In this document: positions 18,369 to 25,647 of the stretch, piece after piece
Numbering within the stretch: position 1 is the stretch's first letter
Layout: every line of letters begins with the position of its first letter
DNA from: Funneliformis mosseae
Lineage: Eukaryota > Glomeromycota > Glomeromycetes > Glomerales > Glomeraceae
DNA length: 25,647 nt
Reading direction: 5' to 3'
Assembly: GCA_910592005.1 (NCBI GenBank)
Contig: CAJVPP010000838.1
Coordinates: 1-25,647, forward strand
Program-made: the position numbers and the translations under genes
The notes under the pieces: generated by a model
Seen by the model: the letters and a program-made list of their open reading frames with translations, nothing else
Told to the model about the DNA's origin: nothing
Databases searched by the model: none

Positions 18369-21300
18369 GCCTAATACTTAAATGTCAAAGTAGTTCCTTA
18401 ATAAATACCGTTTAAATATACACAAAAAATATAAAATGTCGGTAAAATAAATGTGCAAGCGAAATGACTGTTGGCTAAAGGTATTATGTAAACAGGTTTC
18501 GGCGAAAGACTGTCGGTTATCGACGGTTCCTTATCACCATTTTGTGATGATAATCCTTAAAAGTTGCATCACACGTCTATACGATGTGTATTAACTTGGA
18601 TTCCGGAATTTTTTTTTCAAAAATTGAATTATTTAATAAATTAATGAACTTTTGGTACCAATCTCTGGATCAATAATAGAAGTCGTTGTTTCGTTTGACC
18701 ACCATAATAAATGAGCAAATAAGGTTCCAGCTTGTTTGCGCTATATTGTTTTAATATTGAAATTGAGAATTTTTTGTACGTGACACATGATCCTACCCAA
18801 TTTAGATTTTGTTTCGGAATCGTTCACGGTAACGTTAGACGTTTTAAAATAAAGAAAAATAAGTTAAACATTTAGGTAATACCTGACGTATAAAATATAA
18901 AAAGGTTTTGAACAAATGATTTTTTATGTTAACTTTACTGAGGCAGATGAATATTATTTTTTTTTTAATTCGATACATACATACTATAATTTTGTAAATA
19001 AACAGACATCATTTCAATAATTTTGAACGAATTAAACGGATTTGAAAAATTGGCAGAGCAAGGAAATGTTTTCTAACGTTACCAACTGTATAAAAGATAT
19101 TTAATAAGGCATGAATTAAAATTATACCCGGCATTTACATGGTTGATCAAATCACATTTTTAGGCAGCTGCAAATATTATAAGTGCAAAATATATCGCAA
19201 GTACAGTAACAGGTAATTTGATCGTAAGCATTCATGAAATAATGCAATTAAACGAAAGACGTATCCACGTGATATCTTAGTATTGACTTAAATACTTGTA
19301 TGTTTGATGAACGCAAATAAGGGATTTCAAAAACCAAAAAATTTATTTATATCAAGAAATAAATCGTGGAATTATAAAAAGATATGCGATACATTTCCTT
19401 TTATTTTACCGCTTTGATTAGTATAACAGGACGATATTTCCAAATGTATCTATCAATCTATTTATATCATGTACGAGTTTTTTTTTCATGTTTTTCGTGC
19501 TGATGCATGTAACCTGCATTCACGATTTTTATGGGAGAGAATTCAAGTGTAGAGGATTGACGAAATTATTTTTAACTTTTTGTAAAAAAAAAATAAAAAA
19601 AAAATCATAGTTTTCATGTCATTTTTCTTTATACTAGGAAAAGAAAGCATGTGCAATAGTTAGGTTCAATGTAAGGAGACTTAGGGCGGATTTTTTTTTT
19701 TTTGTGTGAGAAAATGAATTTCGTCCTAGCGATTGATGTATTGAATAAATTATTTCTCGATATCCCCCACCTTTTTTTCAAAAAAATAAATTATTCTCCA
19801 GAACCTTCTTTAAAGAGAGAAAGAGGCTCTTTACCAATTCAGCTCGAGAATTATACAAAAGAGGATTTGAGATGTGGGGATAATGCATGTAATAAAATAT
19901 ATTGGAGATGAAATTAAACTTTAATTGAGGTCTTTTCGACGAACCAATTAGATTCCAGGCTAACTTAATATTATTACTATTTTTTTTTATTCTATTTCGC
20001 AAAAAGCAAAAAAAAAAAATCCACTAAATCAAATCAAGGTAAGTTTGGACCATGTGAGGCAACCAAAAGGACAAGGAACAAACAAAAATAATGAGGCAAC
20101 GATTTAATTTCATAAAGTCGTACGTCACATCAACTTTGGTATGGTTTGGAGTCAATTTTTTTTAATCATTGTTTTAATGCGACACAAACTTGAGCACTTG
20201 TATGCAGAATTTTATTTTAATTAAATAAATCATAAAGTATTTTCTTTTGTTTTGCTGAGCTTAACGAAAAAGAGTTCATTGATAACGAAAATCAAAGGTT
20301 GTAATTGGTGAAGTTGTAGATCATTCATGTAGATATTTATTTAAAACATCAAATGATAAAACTTGCGAGATATTACAAGCAAAAAATGACTCCAATTTTA
20401 GAAATATGATAATGCGCTAAAACTACTTATGAGTTGAAAGCAGGGAAGGGTCGCAATAGAATTTGCATAAATGAAAAATACTCGTTTAATACGGCTGACA
20501 TCCAATATCAGTTGACGAATGGTTTACCTCAAGCTTTATCAAACATTAAGTTTCATTTATTACACATTTTTTAATTAGTTCGAGATTCCGTTCCTTGGAA
20601 TTCTGATGATGAAAAAAAAAAAACAAAAAAGAAATTGATTTACAACTTTATTAAGTTAGTATTAAATTTCATGTACAACTATTTGATACACATCACGTCA
20701 ATTCGATCATTCCATTCGGTTGTTTAATAATTATGGTCAAGTTTGGTAAAAATGCAGGTGTTTTTAAGCGCTTCTTATATATTGTTATATTTAAGCTATC
20801 TCAAAAAAAGCGAAAATAAAAATAAAGTGTCAAGGAGGTAATTAGATAAAAATTCTTTTTAAATCCACATATATGGATTATGGTCTCTCTCTTTTAGCAT
20901 GTCGAATTAATGTACAATTATGACAAGCGAAAAATTAAGGTCACCTTTTTTCTCGTGAATAAAAAAAAAGCTCGCAATGCAAAATTCTTGGACAATTTTG
21001 GGTTTGTATTTAATATTATTGATGCAGAAACTCGGTTTATTGTGTTTTTATTTACGGAAGATCGCTGTTGATTTTTATTTATCTAATATTTTTATCTAAT
21101 AAAATAAAATTCAATTGATTGACAAAAGGATAATCTACCAATTTCTAAAATTTCATTCATGTTTTTTAATTTCTTTCGTGACGAATGACCTGGATAAAAA
21201 ATGCATGTCACGTGAAGTGAGCAGTAAACCAATTATATTTTTCAAAGCAAAATTTATCGAAAACGCGTTGTCCGACGATTAAGATGGATAACGTGAGTGA

Positions 21301-21687
21301 TTATTTTTTGAACGTCCATTGTTTCATTATTAAATATAAAAAGGTACGTCCGTGAGAAGATTTTTTGATGTCAAGGCTAAACATGTCAATTTCCTTTTGA
21401 ATTTTTCGTCCATCCACGCTTAACAACATCGAAAAAAAAAAAATCGGGGGGGAGGGGGAAGGGGGGAAAACCTTTGGATCAACATTCTCAAATAACGCAA
21501 TATAAATAAATAAATAAATCAAAATTCTCGGTTTTACATGCACGACACAAATCAAGGAGTCAATAGTGAAAAATACCTTGTCATTTCACCTCATGAAATT
21601 AATAATCATATCATCCTGCCAAATTATTGACAGGTTTGTTGTTTAATGGTAGAGTTTCACACGTGAAATCTTAACGAGATTTTTAAT
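18369..21687. other. Long gene-free region upstream of the HMG-box gene
   Basis: About 3.3 kb in which I see no intact gene, RNA gene or clear transposon. The short frames present (for example 19702-19911 and 21301-21555) are AT-driven or low in complexity. It includes an ATAAA-type microsatellite near 21501-21520 and a G-rich tract listed separately. Part of it is presumably regulatory DNA of the HMG gene. Confidence 0.5.
21446..21466 (+). promoter_or_regulatory. G-run tract with quadruplex potential, 394 bases upstream of the HMG gene
   Basis: Three consecutive G runs of 7, 5 and 6 separated by one and two A. The 7-base run can supply two triplets, so a four-stranded G-quadruplex is possible. 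It is conspicuous in such AT-rich DNA. Any regulatory effect on the downstream gene is inference. Confidence 0.35.
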
Positions 21688-21696
21688 TATAAAAAG
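21688..21696 (+). promoter_or_regulatory. TATA-like box upstream of the HMG gene
   Basis: TATAAAAAG lies about 165 bases before the ATG at 21860. A T-rich tract ending in TTTTAG (near 21736) lies between, so a short 5' leader intron is possible but not shown. Confidence 0.35.
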
Positions 21697-21859
21697 AGTC
21701 CAAAAATTTCAACAATTAAAATTTTTTTTTTTTTAGAAAATAACAGAACAAAAAATTGTCTCTTAACAAAAAGTTTTTATTTAATAATCTCAAATTAAAC
21801 AATTGTTAACAATTGTTCAAGAAACCTTCCTTATTCAAATTGACGTTCTAGATTAAAAC

Positions 21860-23077
21860 ATGGATGAAGCCACCAAAAGAAAGTATTGTCACCTTTTGAT
21901 GTTTGACGTTTCTGAACAAAGTCAAGAAACAGCTCTAAAAAACAATGTTACTGATCAAGGTGATAATGTAAAACCTTGTCTCAATAACTCCTCACGACAA
22001 ACGGCAACAACCATTGCCCCATCGTCACTTGCAAACAAATCCATAAAGCAACGAAAACCTCGTGCAAGGAAACCTAAAAGAACACCTCGACCACCAAATG
22101 CATTCATCTTATATCGAAAAGCCAAGCAACCCGACGTTATCGCTCATAGTAAAAACTTAACAAATGCTGAAGTATCAAAAGTTATATCAAAGATGTGGTG
22201 GAGAGAAACTGAAGAAGAAAGGTTTCAATGGGAAAAACGAGCCGATAGAATGAAATTAAAGCATATGCAAGATTATCCTGATTACGTTTATCAACCAAAG
22301 AAACCTGGTACCAAAAAGCGAAAATCCCAACGTGATAAATCCATGAGTGATGTGACTTCCTCATCAACATTCTCCGTCATACCATCATCGGAAAAGAATT
22401 CAACCACATTACCCGATGAAACCATCGCCGCAATTGCCGAAGTCGCCTTCATCGCCGGATCCAACAGGTCCATGTCCCCGACATCCGATAACCATTCACT
22501 ACCATCTCCTCCATCGTCCACCGACAGGTCGCCAACTGATCAATCACCAATCATATCATTGCATAATCATCATCACATGACATTTCATCATCACCATCCC
22601 AATTACGCTGCTGTTTATTCCCAACTTCCACCAACTCCAGCGACCGAAGTATATGATATCACGTCACAATATTTGTTGCCTCCATCTGATAATTACATTT
22701 CACATGGTCATTTCACCTCGCAACAATGCTTTAGTCCGATTTATGAGACCTCTTATGATTCTCATCCAAACTTATCAGAAAACTTTGATTCCTTCCTTGA
22801 TGCTCAACCCGTAGACAAATTTTCCTATTTCATCGGCCAAGATGCATACGCCGCGTCGTCTTCTCAGTTTTCTTATCCTTTCAACTGTTATGATGTTACA
22901 TCGGCTGACAATTACGCCAATTTATCCAATTCTACAGGTGAAACGAGCGTGTTACTCAATGAATTCCTTAACAATGGTGCAACAATTTCGCCACCAGCTC
23001 CTACGATGATCGAAGGTATGCCAACCTATTTTGACGAGTCACATCAAGTCTCATGCTCAGCTCAGCATCTCGAATAG
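21860..23077 (+). CDS. MATA-type HMG-box transcription factor, 405 residues, intronless
   Basis: A single HMG box spans about residues 74-146: it opens RTPRPPNAFILYRKAK, continues NLTNAEVSKVISKMWWRE, and ends KHMQDYPDYVYQPKKP. The RPPNAFILYR start and YPDYVYQPKK end are hallmarks of the fungal MATA/SOX-like HMG group, which binds DNA in the minor groove and bends it. Basic clusters flank the box (KQRKPRARKPKR at 63-74; KKPGTKKRKSQR at 147-158) and are likely nuclear localisation signals. After the box comes a long low-complexity tail with SP/TP sites (215-230), a histidine cluster (235-246) and many S, Y, N and P, suggesting a disordered activation region. The gene is visibly richer in G and C than its surroundings. 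MATA-HMG genes are greatly expanded in Rhizophagus; whether this one concerns mating is unknown. Confidence 0.93.
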   Translation: MDEATKRKYCHLLMFDVSEQSQETALKNNVTDQGDNVKPCLNNSSRQTATTIAPSSLANKSIKQRKPRARKPKRTPRPPNAFILYRKAKQPDVIAHSKNLTNAEVSKVISKMWWRETEEERFQWEKRADRMKLKHMQDYPDYVYQPKKPGTKKRKSQRDKSMSDVTSSSTFSVIPSSEKNSTTLPDETIAAIAEVAFIAGSNRSMSPTSDNHSLPSPPSSTDRSPTDQSPIISLHNHHHMTFHHHHPNYAAVYSQLPPTPATEVYDITSQYLLPPSDNYISHGHFTSQQCFSPIYETSYDSHPNLSENFDSFLDAQPVDKFSYFIGQDAYAASSSQFSYPFNCYDVTSADNYANLSNSTGETSVLLNEFLNNGATISPPAPTMIEGMPTYFDESHQVSCSAQHLE

Positions 23078-23720
23078 GACAATTTCTTTTGAAAAAAACA
23101 AAAATTTTTCGAAAAATTTTCTTGTTTTCTAAAAAGCAATATAAAATATAAATAATAAAAAAAAAAAAAAAATTTTGATTAAGCATACTAAGCTAATATT
23201 GTAAAATTTTATCTTTTCACTTATTAAGTTTAGTGCATAACGATTACGTTTTTTAAAACAAGAAAATTTCTCGACAGAATGAAAGTTCCCCTTATTACAT
23301 ATCAATTCCCCACCCTAAATATTTCTTTTCTTGTAAACATAATTAAGCAAAAAAAAAAAAAACCACTTTAAATTGGGAGGGCCGATTTCTTTTTTCTTTG
23401 AAAAAAGAAAAAGAAATTTCAGATTCTATGAAATATAATAGTTTTTTTCCTTTGAATTTAAATGAACATTAAAAACGAACATTATTCGGCGTAATTATCG
23501 TAATTATTGAATTACGCTAAATATTTTTTTTCTCTTCTTCATTACTTTAATAATTCTGTTTATAATTACTTCTTTTTTTTTTTTTAACGTTTTTGTATTA
23601 ATTCCAAAAAAAAAATTTTAAAATAAAGTACCGAATTTTGATTGGTTGAAGTAAATGAATTTCAAAAAAAAAAAAAAAAGGGGGGGGGCTCAAAATTATA
23701 ATAAATATTGTTCTAATAAA
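23078..23720. other. 3' flank of the HMG gene and homopolymer-rich spacer
   Basis: Likely 3' untranslated region with an AATAAA-like signal near 23150. A purine-pyrimidine hairpin (TTTCTTTTTTCTTT against AAAAAAGAAAAAGAAA, about 23386-23418) and a GCGTAATT/AATTACGC inverted repeat near 23489-23517 are visible. At 23664-23688 sixteen A are followed directly by nine G, a slippage-prone homopurine block. No gene seen. Confidence 0.45.
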
Positions 23721-24756
23721 TTATCTTCTGACGAAACATTCAATCTCTTCGACTTGAAAATTCGTTGGTATATCTACAATTTTAGGATATGAATGCGGAT
23801 GACTTTCCCAAGTCATAACACTGTCAGCGGCATTTAACTTACAGTGTAAATCTACACCGGCTCCAAATGCCACGTCTGGTGTGATAATGTTTATAGCATT
23901 TCCATGGCTGTCGGCATTAACATGACTAACTCATTAAAACTGTATCAAGTTGTCGCAAACTTGAATATCGAGGAAATACATCAATTTCCAATATTTTGTT
24001 AGCAACCATATGAAATTCCCAAATTTTATGCAATAGTTCTTTTGGTAACAACTTTTTATAAGGTAAGACTTTATAATAAAATCATGTGATGAATCTTTTT
24101 TCCATGATTTGACGTCCCTAGAAGCAGTCGGAAATCGTGCCAAGCACCACTTGATCAGATTTTCCCAAATTACGATTTCATCCAAATAAAAATCGTCCCA
24201 AATGAGTGTAACCGATCAGATTCAATTAATCTTTCGGGTTCTTCACATATCTTGCCTAAACAAAAGTCCCATAAATCGCTAAAACAGTTCACTCTGATAA
24301 GTTTCCTCTAATATTCCTATAGGAGTTTGATTCAAAAACTCTTGCTTATTTTGAATCAAATAATCTTGAAGGCATGTGACCAACGTTTGAATATTAAGCT
24401 CATCGACGGCAATCAATAATTTCAATATGTCGAGACCTTCTAAATCCGTCAAATCAATATTTCCGCTATAAATGAATCTAATCAGAAACAAAGAAATTGG
24501 ATTCGTTTAATTACACGTAGAATTCGTATCGCAATACAAGTTTGAGGATTTTTTACATTACTTTAGAATCATTGTAAATAAAAATGGTGAAATGTTGGGC
24601 TTTCGGATAATAAAGTTTCCTTCATCGTCGATATCAGCCCAATCGTTAGAGAGTGCCGTATTAAAGTAAACCGACCTAGCACATAAAATATTTGAATGGG
24701 CGCGTAATTCTTTCACTTATAATCTCTTACAGTTTCCTCCCAATATTGAAAGACAT
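23721..24756 (-). pseudogene. Gene D: decayed BTB-BACK-TLDc gene with several internal deletions
   Basis: On the minus strand the family pattern is recognisable but broken. After the ATG (24756) the frame is off by one base, so only MS precedes the shift. FQYWEETVRDYK then runs straight into ELRAHSNILCARSVYF, with about 25 BTB residues missing. The phase-2 intron is intact (24561-24478, GTAATG to GATTAG) and leads into FIYSGNIDLTDLEGLDILKL. BACK sequence follows (CLGKICEEPERLIESDR), with a lost block, then DDFYLDEIVIWENLIKWCL, another loss, and a frameshift into KVLPYKKLLPKELLHKI. A stop follows, and most of TLDc is missing; only its end remains (VAFGAGVDLHCK, SHPHSYPKIVDIPTNFQ, FVRR and a TAA at 23723-23721). 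It cannot encode an intact protein. It is the most divergent member here, so it is not a recent copy of A, B or C. Confidence 0.85.
24478..24561 (-). other. Retained intron in pseudogene D
   Basis: GTAATG donor and GATTAG acceptor, 84 bases, at the same phase-2 position as in genes A, B and C. It shows the copy arose by DNA duplication, not from a processed mRNA. Confidence 0.75.
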
Positions 24757-25369
24757 TTTAATTTTATTTTATACTTTCACACGGTACCAGATGATACAAA
24801 TAAATGCGGTTGCTCTGATGTGGGAATTTTAAACTTTATTATTTTTTAGCCAAAAATGAACGTAACCTTTGATTCTAAAACTTGTCTCGATATAGTAAGA
24901 GTATTCGTAATGAAAACGAAATTGATCAGCAACCAATTTTATCTATTCATGATCATAAAATTACTCCTCCTGGTAAAATTTTTTCTTACGGATGCTATAA
25001 ACATGATTTGGGGTTTTTTTTAATTATCATTCGAATTATTTCTCGGAGAAATAAGGATGAAAATTACATTTCGATAAACCGACGATTTATTCTTTGAGTT
25101 TATCTACATTAAAATTATATGAACTGAGTTTTCAAGTCAGTTTTCTTGAAACACATCGTACCATAACTGAATTTCTAACGATTCTTGAAATTTCATAAAT
25201 ATTCGATTACATCTCCAATAAACTTCGTATAAATAAATAATTTAAGTGAAAAAAGAGTTTGTAATCACGCAATTTTATACATATATAAAATAATTTTTTA
25301 TTGAGATAAAGATATATACTTTACAAATGTCAATTTACGATAAAATATTATACATCAAAAATATGTATT
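24757..25369. other. Spacer between pseudogene D and gene E
   Basis: AT-rich. A 71-codon plus-strand frame (24882-25097) has a hydrophilic, fairly protein-like first half (RNENEIDQQPILSIHDHKIT) but no recognised family and no splice partner, so it is not called as a gene. Confidence 0.4.
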
Positions 25370-25647
25370 TTATCTTTTAATAACTTGAAATACCTCATAA
25401 TCATCTGGTTGAAACGGAGTTGGATTACCAATTTTAGTATAAGAATGTGTGTTATTAACATAACTAGAATTATTATTACAATGAATATCATGGCCACCAC
25501 CAAATGTTGGACCATAATTTTGTCCACAATATATAGCAGTACTACCATCATTCTTAATATAACCTACTTCTGCAGTTTGAAGGTTTGTTCTATTTACGAA
25601 TGAGAATATATAACTATCCTTAGTTGACTTATAATTATCACTTTGAT
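25370..25647 (-). CDS. Gene E (partial): C-terminal end of a BTB-BACK-TLDc protein
   Basis: The frame is open from the window edge to a TAA at 25372-25370, giving the last 91 residues of a TLDc domain (DSYIFSFVNRTNLQTAEVGY, GPTFGGGHDIHC, PTPFQPDDYEVFQVIKR). The upstream BTB and BACK parts lie beyond the window. The first part of this fragment matches gene B almost residue for residue (YKSTKDSYIFSFVNRTNLQT, KNDGSTAIYCGQNYGPTFGG), whereas the tail (TPFQPDDYEVFQV) matches gene A. No break is seen, so it may be an intact gene. Confidence 0.85.
   Translation of the reverse strand, partial: QSDNYKSTKDSYIFSFVNRTNLQTAEVGYIKNDGSTAIYCGQNYGPTFGGGHDIHCNNNSSYVNNTHSYTKIGNPTPFQPDDYEVFQVIKR

Noticed and set aside
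21301..21555. 84-codon minus-strand frame over the G-run tract
   Set aside because: It consists largely of low-complexity translation (IYLFIYI, PPSPSPPIFFF) of microsatellite and G-run sequence.
21632..21670. tRNA-like 5' half (GTTTAATGGTAGAGTTTC resembles the D-arm of a glycine tRNA)
   Set aside because: No B box, T-arm or closing acceptor stem follows; the next bases form a small TTTCAC/GTGAAA hairpin instead. At most a chance match or a remnant.

Overview
The window looks like nuclear DNA of an arbuscular mycorrhizal fungus, most probably a Rhizophagus irregularis-like member of Glomeromycotina. The reasons are extreme AT richness with long homopolymers, short GT-AG introns of 77 to 87 bases, several copies of a BTB-BACK-TLDc gene family, a MATA-type HMG-box gene, and decayed transposons filling the space between sparse genes. 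Both the BTB-TLDc and MATA-HMG families are known to be strongly expanded in Rhizophagus. No gene name can be assigned with confidence. Layout from left to right: bases 1-5100 are a transposon graveyard, with a hAT transposase relic riddled with stops on the plus strand, a candidate solo LTR at 3266-4033 with 4-base flanking repeats, and a small element at 4825-5018 bounded by related palindromes. Gene A (5517-6998, minus) is an intact two-exon BTB-BACK-TLDc gene. A small two-exon gene of unknown function lies at 8381-8935 on the minus strand. A long, nearly gene-free stretch follows to 11.2 kb, with a possible LINE fragment near 10.75 kb. Genes B (11238-12721, plus) and C (15115-16556, minus) are tail-to-tail BTB-BACK-TLDc paralogs. 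Their 3' flanks are homologous too, so they form the arms of a large imperfect inverted duplication (about 11238-13245 and 14682-16556). Each arm carries a broken piece of a second small gene beyond the BTB-TLDc stop codon. Bases 16.6-21.7 kb hold no convincing gene, but do hold a short inverted-repeat element (16933-17022) and a 383-base non-autonomous hAT-like element (17978-18360) with an 8-base target duplication. An intact, intronless, relatively GC-rich HMG-box transcription factor gene (21860-23077, plus) follows. The right end has a heavily deleted BTB-BACK-TLDc pseudogene (23721-24756, minus) and the 3' end of a fifth copy (25370 to the window edge, minus). How the genes may work together: BTB-BACK proteins in other fungi and animals usually recruit substrates to Cullin-3 ubiquitin ligases, and TLDc domains are linked to oxidation resistance and V-ATPase regulation. 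These copies could be a diversified receptor or adaptor set. Their relationships (shared 3' ends, uneven divergence, in-frame deletions, a dead copy) point to active birth, death and gene conversion. The HMG protein would be a nuclear DNA-binding regulator. Nothing in the sequence links it to its neighbours.
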